Origin: UBA6065 sp038063975 | GTDB lineage: Bacteria; Patescibacteriota; Minisyncoccia; Phycocordibacterales; UBA6065 | Length of the DNA: 11,575 bases | Direction of reading: 5' to 3' | NCBI GenBank assembly: GCA_038063975.1 | Contig: JBBTTY010000040.1 | Coordinates: forward strand, 1-11,575 | Shown: positions 5,811-11,093 of the stretch, one piece after another | Layout of the letters: every line of letters starts with the position of its first letter | Numbering within the stretch: the first letter of the stretch is position 1 | Made by a program: the position numbers and the translations under genes | Notes under the pieces: generated by a model | Told to the model about the DNA's origin: nothing | Database searches by the model: none | The model's input: only the letters and a program-made list of their open reading frames with translations

Positions 5811-6377
5811 ATGTCACTCCTCGATTACAGCGAAATAACCGCCCGAAAATATATCATTGTAGACAAAGAACCCTATGAGGTTCTCGAGAATCATATTTTT
5901 CGTATGCAACAGAGAAAACCCCAAAACAAGACAAAAATTAAAAACTTGCTTTCAGGCCGCATAGCCGATATGACATTCCATCAAGCAGACAAAGTTGAGG
6001 AAGCGGAAATAGAAACAAAAGAAGTAAAATATCTCTATCAGAGCCGAGGCGAATGGTGGTTTTCCGAAGCTAACGATCCATCAAAGCGTTTCAAGATTAC
6101 CGAGGATATTCTCGGCATAAAAGCCAAATTCATGAAGCCGAATTCTATATATGACGTCATGGTATTTGATGAAAAAATTTTCGGCATAAAGCTCGATACG
6201 ACCGTAGATCTCAAAGTCGTAGAAGCTCCTCCAGGCGTCAGAGGCGACACAGCTCGTGGTGGCGGGAAACTAGTCAAAGTAGAAACCGGTGCTATGATCA
6301 CCGTTCCCTTATTCGTAAACGAAGGTGATATCGTGAAAATCAACACCGAAACCGGCGAATACAGGGAACGAGTTTAA
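5811..6377 (+). CDS. efp: Translation elongation factor P
   Basis: A 188-residue protein, the normal EF-P length, which binds between the ribosomal P and E sites to relieve stalling at polyproline. All three beta-barrel domains are present. Domain I runs from ITARKYIIVDKEPYEV to IKNLLSGRI. Domain II includes YLYQSRGEWWFSE. Domain III has the signature VDLKVVEAPPGVRGDTA and PLFVNEGDIVKINTETGEY, ending in RERV. The loop at the tip of domain I is unusual. By alignment to E. coli from the shared K-(L/I)-(R/K)-NLL block, PGKG (with modified Lys34) is replaced by MQQR at residues 32-35, so Gln34 stands where the beta-lysylated lysine would be and Arg35 follows. The ATG has no Shine-Dalgarno. The gene stands alone between the recA cluster and the convergent rpsR. 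Confidence 0.95.
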   Translation: MSLLDYSEITARKYIIVDKEPYEVLENHIFRMQQRKPQNKTKIKNLLSGRIADMTFHQADKVEEAEIETKEVKYLYQSRGEWWFSEANDPSKRFKITEDILGIKAKFMKPNSIYDVMVFDEKIFGIKLDTTVDLKVVEAPPGVRGDTARGGGKLVKVETGAMITVPLFVNEGDIVKINTETGEYRERV

Positions 6378-6389
6378 AAATTTGTTTTT

Positions 6390-6509
6390 AAGTAAAAAAG
6401 CAGCACATTTTTCTCGAGAACCTCCGCAGGTGAGAATTTGTCAAAGGTCTGTCCTTGACAAATTCGATCCGAGGACTGTTCGAGAGAAAGATGTGCTGCT
6501 TTTTTACTT
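6390..6509. terminator. 120-bp bidirectional terminator element between efp and rpsR
   Basis: Perfect 19-bp inverted repeats at 6390-6408 and 6491-6509 contain A6 then GCAGCACAT on the left and ATGTGCTGC then T6 on the right, so an intrinsic terminator reads in both directions. Inside, a T-G wobble, six more pairs and four further pairs beyond a GA/AG mismatch extend the stem. The centre carries another hairpin, with GAATTTGTCAA (6434-6444) pairing with TTGACAAATTC (6455-6465), plus GG/CC beside a bulged A and a TCTGT loop. It starts 12 bases after the efp stop, and its right arm touches the rpsR stop codon. Confidence 0.8.
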
Positions 6510-6713
6510 TTATCGAGCTACATAAGGCAACAAAGCCATAAAGCGAGCGCGTTTGACTGCCGTAGCCAATTTACGCTGATTTGTGGCACAGACATCCGTG
6601 CGCTTTTTACCTATGATGCGCGCATGAGGATTGAGAAATTTCTTTAAAATTTCCGTATCTTTATAATCTATGTGCTCGATATTATGCTGTTTGAAGAAAC
6701 ACTGCTTTGTCAT
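6510..6713 (-). CDS. rpsR: 30S ribosomal protein S18 (bS18)
   Basis: A 67-residue protein, slightly shorter than the 75 residues of E. coli. The family core is clear: IDYKDTEILKKFLNPHARI, then KRTDVCATNQRKLATAVKRARFMALLPYV. It binds 16S rRNA in the platform as a dimer with S6. The N-terminus is short (MTKQCFFKQHNIEH) and has lost most of the usual basic leader. It is the last gene of rpsF-ssb-rpsR, 36 bases after ssb, and its stop codon touches the shared terminator. The ATG lies in an AT-rich stretch with the small palindrome AATAGTTACTATT on the plus strand (6719-6731) and no Shine-Dalgarno, so expression probably depends on read-through from the operon promoter. Confidence 0.95.
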   Translation of the reverse strand: MTKQCFFKQHNIEHIDYKDTEILKKFLNPHARIIGKKRTDVCATNQRKLATAVKRARFMALLPYVAR

Positions 6714-6749
6714 TTTATAATAGTTACTATTTATAATTCACTGTTTAAT

Positions 6750-7199
6750 TTAGAAAGGAATATCTTCTGGATTTATGTCTTCGGTCGGATATTCGATTGT
6801 CTCTACCACGTCTTTATCTTTTGTTCCGCTTTTCGAAGTATCACCTACAGAAGTAAAACCTCCTCCACCTGATTTCTGACCGAATTGAACGCGATCGGCG
6901 ACGACTTCAGTGCGATATTTTTTCTCGCCTGTTGCCTTGTCATCCCAGCTCCTCGTCTGCATTCTGCCTTCTATCATCACTTGCTGGCCTTTTTTGAGAT
7001 ACTGCGCCGATGTTTCTGCTTGTCTACCGAATACAACGATGTTGTGGAAATCCGCAGCTTCTTGTTTGGCACCGTTTTTGTCTTTCCAAACCCTATTGGT
7101 GGCGACCCCGAATGACGTAACTTGAATACCTGACGGCAATGCCTTCAACTCTGGATCGCGGGTGAGATTGCCTATAATAAAAGCTTTGTTTAGATACAT
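6750..7199 (-). CDS. ssb: Single-stranded DNA-binding protein
   Basis: A 149-residue SSB that coats single-stranded DNA during replication, repair and recombination. The OB fold fills residues 1 to about 108: MYLNKAFIIGNLTRDPELK, then SFGVATNR, ADFHNIVVFGRQAE and YLKKGQQVMIEGRMQTRSW, then TEVVADRVQF. A Gly-rich, then acidic, flexible tail ends in NPEDIPF, the conserved tip (E. coli: DDDIPF) that docks partner proteins such as RecO, PriA or exonuclease I. It lies between rpsF and rpsR, the usual bacterial arrangement, 54 bases after the rpsF stop. There is no Shine-Dalgarno before the ATG. Confidence 0.96.
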   Translation of the reverse strand: MYLNKAFIIGNLTRDPELKALPSGIQVTSFGVATNRVWKDKNGAKQEAADFHNIVVFGRQAETSAQYLKKGQQVMIEGRMQTRSWDDKATGEKKYRTEVVADRVQFGQKSGGGGFTSVGDTSKSGTKDKDVVETIEYPTEDINPEDIPF

Positions 7200-7253
7200 A
7201 TATTTTTCTATTGAACTACACTAGTAAGAAAACCAAGTTGCTCTCATTGTATC

Positions 7254-7733
7254 CTAGACTACCAATTTGTCTATTGATTTGTCGAGATCTTCTCTAGATG
7301 TCAATGGCACTTCTTTTACATCTTTTAACCCATCTGTTTTTGCTTCTTCTCGCTTTTCTTCAGGCAAGATTTTCGACCCATAGAGCGTGTTTTCTCGTAC
7401 TGTTTTTATAATGAGATAACGTAAAATTTTCTCATTGGCATCGAGAGCCTTTTTTATGTCCGCCGCAAAATCAGGCGATGTCTCATATTTGATCCAGCCA
7501 AAATAAGCTGTATCGTATTTATGGCGAGCCGGACCAATGGTCTTTACTAATGTATAGGCCAAGTTACGAAGTTTTGGAAACTCTTCACTGATTATCACTG
7601 CCCCGCTCTTACCGAGAACTGCTTTTATAGCGTCTACCTCTTCAGATAGTTTCTCTGGAGAAACAGCGGGAACGATGTGGAATCCCACCTCGTAGACGGA
7701 AGCCTCTTCCGTCTTAACCGTTTCTTTTGTCAT
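7254..7733 (-). CDS. rpsF: 30S ribosomal protein S6 (bS6) with N- and C-terminal extensions
   Basis: 159 residues from the ATG at 7733. An upstream in-frame TTG (7769) would add 12 residues but lies inside the leader hairpin, so it is rejected. The S6 fold is visible in YEVGFHIVPAVSPEKLSEEVDAIKAVL (in parts), the strand FPKLRNLAYTLVKTIGPARHKYDTAYFGWIKYE, and the family-typical IKKALDANEKILRYLIIKT. About ten extra residues precede the fold and a roughly 30-residue charged tail follows it (EEKREEAKTDGLKDVKE, ending DKLVV), making it longer than the usual 95-135 residues. S6 pairs with S18 on the 30S platform. It is the first gene of rpsF-ssb-rpsR and has no Shine-Dalgarno. A promoter and a hairpin leader are seen upstream. 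Confidence 0.94.
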   Translation of the reverse strand: MTKETVKTEEASVYEVGFHIVPAVSPEKLSEEVDAIKAVLGKSGAVIISEEFPKLRNLAYTLVKTIGPARHKYDTAYFGWIKYETSPDFAADIKKALDANEKILRYLIIKTVRENTLYGSKILPEEKREEAKTDGLKDVKEVPLTSREDLDKSIDKLVV

Positions 7734-7768
7734 TTTTAAAGTGACTAGCTTATAATTTTTTCCTTGCA

Positions 7769-7797
7769 ATAAGCCGTTTTCCGGTCGGAAAACTTAT
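7769..7797 (-). promoter_or_regulatory. rpsF leader hairpin (candidate S6:S18 autoregulatory element)
   Basis: In the transcript the order is AUAAG, UUUUCC, loop GACC, GGAAAA, a 3-base bulge CGG, then CUUAU. The outer stem is 7793-7797 with 7769-7773, the inner stem is 7787-7792 with 7777-7782, and the bulge is 7774-7776. It lies between the predicted transcription start and the rpsF ATG. The known S6:S18 leader motif is a hairpin with a bulge carrying CCG. Here the bulge reads CGG and CCG occurs across the inner stem and loop, so the match is suggestive, not exact. Confidence 0.5.
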
Positions 7798-7815
7798 CCA
7801 AAGCAAGTATGTCAC

Positions 7816-7843
7816 ATCATACTCGAAAATATCATCTTTGCAA
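7816..7843 (-). promoter_or_regulatory. Promoter of the rpsF-ssb-rpsR operon
   Basis: On the minus strand -35 TTGCAA (7843-7838) and -10 TATGAT (7821-7816, 5/6) are separated by 16 bases. The start would be near 7809, giving a leader of about 76 bases. The -35 directly follows the terminator of the upstream gene. Confidence 0.65.
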
Positions 7844-7849
7844 ACAAAA

Positions 7850-7870
7850 GCCTGCATTTGAAATGCAGGC
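7850..7870 (-). terminator. Intrinsic terminator of the orphan 200-residue gene
   Basis: GCCTGCATTT (7850-7859) and AAATGCAGGC (7861-7870) form a near-perfect hairpin. On the minus strand it is followed by TTTTGTTTG. It lies 36 bases beyond the stop codon at 7906 and just before the rpsF promoter. Confidence 0.8.
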
Positions 7871-7882
7871 AATGATTCAAAA

Positions 7883-7910
7883 CTTGAGAGATCACTCTTG
7901 AGAGATCACT
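7883..7910. repeat. Perfect 14-bp tandem duplication over a stop codon
   Basis: CTTGAGAGATCACT occurs at 7883-7896 and again at 7897-7910, with a partial third start (CTTGAGA, 7909-7915). The second copy contains the TGA stop (7906-7908) of the orphan gene, and the first copy repeats the same stop context downstream. This looks like recent slippage. Confidence 0.8.
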
Positions 7911-8508
7911 TGAGACATTTGAGAAGCTCAATATCTGCTCTGAATCGTCCTTGCAAGATTGCAACTTTGGCCACAAGCTTTAAACGATCCTCGAGAACTT
8001 TATCGGCGAACGATGCAAGGCACGTGCAAATATCGAAATACGTGAATTTTCCATTGGTCCGCCTCATTGTTTCGAGAATCTCCTTAGGACCGGTACGCGG
8101 CACAGAGGTCATGGTAAGCACTTCTTGGTCATCTTGTCCTGTCACGGGGAATCTCGCCATAGAGAATTTGATCAAGGACCAGAGACTGTCCTCTCTGCAT
8201 ACTCCCCAGACAAACCAGTAACGAGAATCAGGTAAAAAGTCCAACCTGATTATCGAAGAAAAATACAGACCCTGCTTCGAAAGCCAGAACTGATTAGGGA
8301 TAAGATCTTCCTCTCTCAATAGACTTACGGCGTTCTCAAGACTATTTGCTTGAGCAACGAAAGCCGAAAGTCGTGGTAAACTCACTCTCTCCATTTCAGA
8401 CCTGACCCTGAGTCCGAACATCTCGACAACTGCGATCCATTCTTCTTCCGAAAGTCCAGTCTTACCGGACGCAATAACTTTCAAGATTGAAGGCAAACCT
8501 TCGTTCAT
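7906..8508 (-). CDS. Uncharacterised 200-residue protein in a self-contained cassette
   Basis: I do not recognise this family. The protein is soluble, with no signal peptide or membrane segment. The N-terminus is helical (SEEEWIAVVEMFGLRVRSEMERVSLPRLSAF in parts). The middle looks beta-rich (NQFWLSKQGLYFSSIIRLDFLP, SRYWFVWGVCRED), and the end is helical (FADKVLEDRLKLVAKVAILQGRFRAD). The start is well supported: AAGGA (8519-8515) lies six bases before the ATG, the only clear Shine-Dalgarno in the window. The reading frame is intact, and its base composition looks less AT-rich than in metG and tatD. It has its own promoter overlapping the tatD end and its own terminator. Cytoplasmic accessory function is the most that can be inferred. 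It has probably been inserted between tatD and the rpsF operon. Confidence 0.75.
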   Translation of the reverse strand: MNEGLPSILKVIASGKTGLSEEEWIAVVEMFGLRVRSEMERVSLPRLSAFVAQANSLENAVSLLREEDLIPNQFWLSKQGLYFSSIIRLDFLPDSRYWFVWGVCREDSLWSLIKFSMARFPVTGQDDQEVLTMTSVPRTGPKEILETMRRTNGKFTYFDICTCLASFADKVLEDRLKLVAKVAILQGRFRADIELLKCLK

Positions 8509-8572
8509 GGGATATCCTTTTTTTAGTTGTTAGAACAAGCTTTTAGGCGAACCTTCAAGCGTTTCAAAGTTG

Positions 8573-8600
8573 ATATTACTCTTTAAACTTATTCTGTCAA
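8573..8600 (-). promoter_or_regulatory. Promoter of the orphan gene, overlapping the tatD 3' end
   Basis: On the minus strand a perfect -35 TTGACA (8600-8595) and -10 TAATAT (8578-8573) are separated by 16 bases. The -35 is formed by the last sense codons of tatD. The start would be near 8566, with a leader of about 58 bases ending in the Shine-Dalgarno AAGGA (8519-8515). Confidence 0.6.
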
Positions 8601-9458
8601 TTTAAAAAGTCTGAACGCATTATCCACCAACTGTTTTCTCCCATCGATCAAATCAATTTCTTTTATACCGACAATTTTGTCGGCTATATGAGTGACAAAT
8701 AAAGGTTCATTCCTTTTGCCACGCTCGGGCACAGGTGCGACATACGGACAATCTGTTTCCGACATAATGCGATCTATAGGTGTCGCTTGAACGAGCTCTA
8801 TGTATTGTTTTGCAAATGTAACAACACCCGTATATGAGAGATAGAAACCCAGAGCTAAAAATTCGCGAACCTCTTCTAAACTACCAGCAAAAAAATGAAC
8901 ATCCCCACGGAGTTTGTCTCCGTATTTTTCTTTATAAGGTTTCAAAATATCCAAAACATCTCTATACGCATTACCGCCTTTATCCGAACGAATATGGAGC
9001 ATGAGAGGCAAATCAAATTCAATAGCTATTTCTATTTGATCTATAAAAGCTCTTTTTTGTCTCGTATGTTCTTCCTCACTCGGCGAGCGATAATAATCGA
9101 GTCCGCACTCCCCTATTCCCACAACTTTTTTACCGCCTTCTTTTATGAGTTTTCTATAAAATTCTTTATCAAACACTTCACCTCGTGACGTAAAGCCTTT
9201 TGATTTCAGATCGTCGTCAAGTTCTTGTGCATCATGAAAAGAAGCGTTTGCATGAATGGGATGAAGACCGACAATAGCATAAACACCTTTTGGAAATTCT
9301 CGAGTCATCTCTACGGCTCTCCGCGAAGTATTTTGTTGCGTGCCTATATTTATCATCCACACACCTGCTTTTAATGCTCGTAGAACTACCTCATTTCTAT
9401 CCACATCAAAAGCGATAAAGTTTGTGTGAGCGTGGATATCTATGAATTGCGGCCGCAT
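8589..9458 (-). CDS. tatD: TatD-family metal-dependent DNase
   Basis: A 289-residue TIM-barrel hydrolase (amidohydrolase superfamily). TatD proteins are Mg2+/Mn2+-dependent 3'-5' exonucleases acting on DNA and RNA. All metal ligands are visible: D-I-H-A-H with His9 and His11, Glu117 in GIGECGLDYY, His155 in LMLHIR, His188 in VHFFAG, and Asp236 in SETDCPY. An additional family block is IVGLHPIHA. About 20 extra residues sit between residues 75 and 100 (DDDLKSKGFTSRGE), so the protein is somewhat longer than the usual 255-265. The ATG is nine bases after the metG stop with no Shine-Dalgarno, so it is probably co-transcribed. A metG-tatD pair is also found in Bacilli (metS-yabD). Confidence 0.93.
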   Translation of the reverse strand: MRPQFIDIHAHTNFIAFDVDRNEVVLRALKAGVWMINIGTQQNTSRRAVEMTREFPKGVYAIVGLHPIHANASFHDAQELDDDLKSKGFTSRGEVFDKEFYRKLIKEGGKKVVGIGECGLDYYRSPSEEEHTRQKRAFIDQIEIAIEFDLPLMLHIRSDKGGNAYRDVLDILKPYKEKYGDKLRGDVHFFAGSLEEVREFLALGFYLSYTGVVTFAKQYIELVQATPIDRIMSETDCPYVAPVPERGKRNEPLFVTHIADKIVGIKEIDLIDGRKQLVDNAFRLFKLTE

Positions 9459-9467
9459 AAATAAAGT

Positions 9468-10916
9468 TTATTCTTTTCTCAAAAAAAGTGGTGCATCGGG
9501 CATTTTGTTTTCTTTCACAAGTTTCTTTATTACTTCCGAAGTTTTTGGCAATATCGGTTCGAGCAATATCCCTATATTATAAAGTCTGGTGCATAAATCT
9601 TTGATTATCAAAACAGCGGCTACTTTGTTTGTTTTTACCAGTTTAAACGGTGTTTTTTCTTGGATCAATTGATCGGCATCTCCTATATATTTCCAAATTA
9701 TATTTGAGGCTGTTTGAATATCAAAAGAATCGAGAGCTTTTTTGTATTCTGTGGGAAGAATGTTTTCAAAAATTTCATTAGAAATTTCAACTGGTTTTTC
9801 GAGGTGTGTTGTCGCCATTTTCATAATACGAGAAACTAAATTACCAAGACCATTTGCCAGATTGGTATTATAAGCATTTTTGAAACGATCCATAGTAAAA
9901 GGAGAATCTTCGAAAGGGGAAATTTCGCAAGATACAAAATAACGCAGAGCTTCTGTACTGTATTCATTCAATATGTCAATTGGATCTACGACATTACCTA
10001 GAGATTTCGACATTTTTATGCCGCCATCACCTGTAACAAAACCATTTACAACTACAGTATGAGTCGGAGGAAGACCAGCCGCCAGAAGCATTGCCTGCCA
10101 CATAACAGATTGGAAACGAGTGTTGTCTTTGCCACAATATTGCGTCGGAGTGCCATTTTTCCAGAATTTTTCAAAATTTTTTTGATCTTCTGGCCAACCG
10201 AGTGTAGAAATATAATTAGTCAGAGCGTCAAACCATACATACATAATATGATCTGCATCGTTAGGCACAGGCACGCCCCACGTCATCTTTTTTTTCAATC
10301 TCGAAATACTAAAATCATCGAGTCCGTGCTTTATAAATTCGCGCATTTCGTTCATACGAAAATCCGGCACAATATTATGACCGTGCGTATCATATAGTTT
10401 TATCAATTTGTCACCAAACGCAGAAAATTTAAAAAAATAATTCTCTTCTTCTACTATCTGCGACACAGTATCGTGTACAGGACATTTTCCGTTTACGAGC
10501 TCCGATTCTGTTTTTGTTTCTTCACAGCCGACACAATATTTGGCTTTGTAATTTTTCTTGTATATAAAACCGTTTTTTTCTACAATTTTCCAAAATTCTT
10601 GGGCGGATTTTTCGTGATGTTTGTCTGTAGTTCGAATAAACTGAACTCCCTCGCTCATACCGAGTTTTGGCAAGAGCTTTTTGAAATTATTTGCGTATTC
10701 ATCAACATAATCTCGAATCGGCTTTCCCGCCTTTAGTGCAGCATCAAAAATCTTTTGGCCGTGTTCATCTGTACCAGTATTAAAAAAAACTTCGTACCCA
10801 GACAAACCTTTCCATCTGGCAATAATATCAGCCCGAATAAACTCCAGAGCATGTCCCATATGCGGATTGGCGTTTACATACGGCAGAGTAGTAGTTATAT
10901 AAAAAGATTTTTTCAT
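9468..10916 (-). CDS. metG: Methionyl-tRNA synthetase
   Basis: A 482-residue class I synthetase that charges tRNA-Met. The HIGH motif is HMGH at residues 19-22 and the KMSKS motif at 311-315. The zinc knuckle is CVGC (138-141) with CPVH (155-158), i.e. one CxxC/CxxH pair. WGVPVP and YVWFDALTNYIS are the catalytic-domain blocks. The usual HxxGKDxxxFH is replaced by QYCGKDNTRFQS. The anticodon-binding helical domain follows (NAYNTNLANGLGNLVSRI). It ends without the C-terminal EMAP-II-like tRNA-binding domain that some MetRS carry, so it is the short form. It precedes tatD by nine bases as the first gene of that pair. A -10/-35 pair lies close upstream and there is no Shine-Dalgarno. Confidence 0.96.
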   Translation of the reverse strand: MKKSFYITTTLPYVNANPHMGHALEFIRADIIARWKGLSGYEVFFNTGTDEHGQKIFDAALKAGKPIRDYVDEYANNFKKLLPKLGMSEGVQFIRTTDKHHEKSAQEFWKIVEKNGFIYKKNYKAKYCVGCEETKTESELVNGKCPVHDTVSQIVEEENYFFKFSAFGDKLIKLYDTHGHNIVPDFRMNEMREFIKHGLDDFSISRLKKKMTWGVPVPNDADHIMYVWFDALTNYISTLGWPEDQKNFEKFWKNGTPTQYCGKDNTRFQSVMWQAMLLAAGLPPTHTVVVNGFVTGDGGIKMSKSLGNVVDPIDILNEYSTEALRYFVSCEISPFEDSPFTMDRFKNAYNTNLANGLGNLVSRIMKMATTHLEKPVEISNEIFENILPTEYKKALDSFDIQTASNIIWKYIGDADQLIQEKTPFKLVKTNKVAAVLIIKDLCTRLYNIGILLEPILPKTSEVIKKLVKENKMPDAPLFLRKE

Positions 10917-10926
10917 GAATGAATTA

Positions 10927-10954
10927 AGAATACCGCAAGAACGAGAAAAGTCTA
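10927..10954 (-). promoter_or_regulatory. Possible metG promoter
   Basis: On the minus strand -35-like TAGACT (10954-10949) and -10 TATTCT (10932-10927) are 16 bases apart. The -10 ends 10 bases before the metG ATG, so the message would be almost leaderless. A second -10-like TATAAA lies at 10961-10956. Confidence 0.4.
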
Positions 10955-10964
10955 TTTTATATGT

Positions 10965-11083
10965 GAGAGCGAAAGAAAGTCTGTGAGCGAAGACTTTCGG
11001 AGACTGCGTAGGCGGTCGAGAATGAGACGGCTCGCCAGCAGGCGAGAACGTCGTGCTGAGCGAACAGACTTTCTTTCGCTCTC
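10965..11083. repeat. 119-bp element bounded by 20-bp perfect inverted repeats
   Basis: GAGAGCGAAAGAAAGTCTGT (10965-10984) is perfectly complementary to 11064-11083. The interior contains three smaller hairpins. AAAGTCT pairs with AGACTTT close to the left arm. GACTGC/GCGGTC (11002-11017) has one G-U pair. CTCGCC-AGCA-GGCGAG (11031-11046) is extended by GACG/CGTC. TGAGCGA is repeated just inside each arm in direct orientation. No long T-run follows on the minus strand, so it is not a standard terminator for the permease gene, which ends 11 bases away. It is visibly less AT-rich than the flanks. It may be a REP/MITE-like non-coding repeat or a structured RNA. Confidence 0.7.
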
Positions 11084-11093
11084 GAACAAAATT

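Noticed and set aside
6885..7125. Plus-strand frames opposite ssb
   Set aside because: They are antisense shadows of the conserved OB-fold gene.
7734..7769. An N-terminal extension of rpsF starting at a TTG at 7769
   Set aside because: The TTG lies inside the leader hairpin, the added residues do not resemble S6, and an ATG at 7733 gives a better family start.
10473..10736. Plus-strand frames opposite metG and tatD with Phe/Cys-rich hydrophobic translations
   Set aside because: They lie entirely antisense to well-supported genes and show no family motifs. The composition is what a lysine/glutamate-rich gene gives on the other strand.
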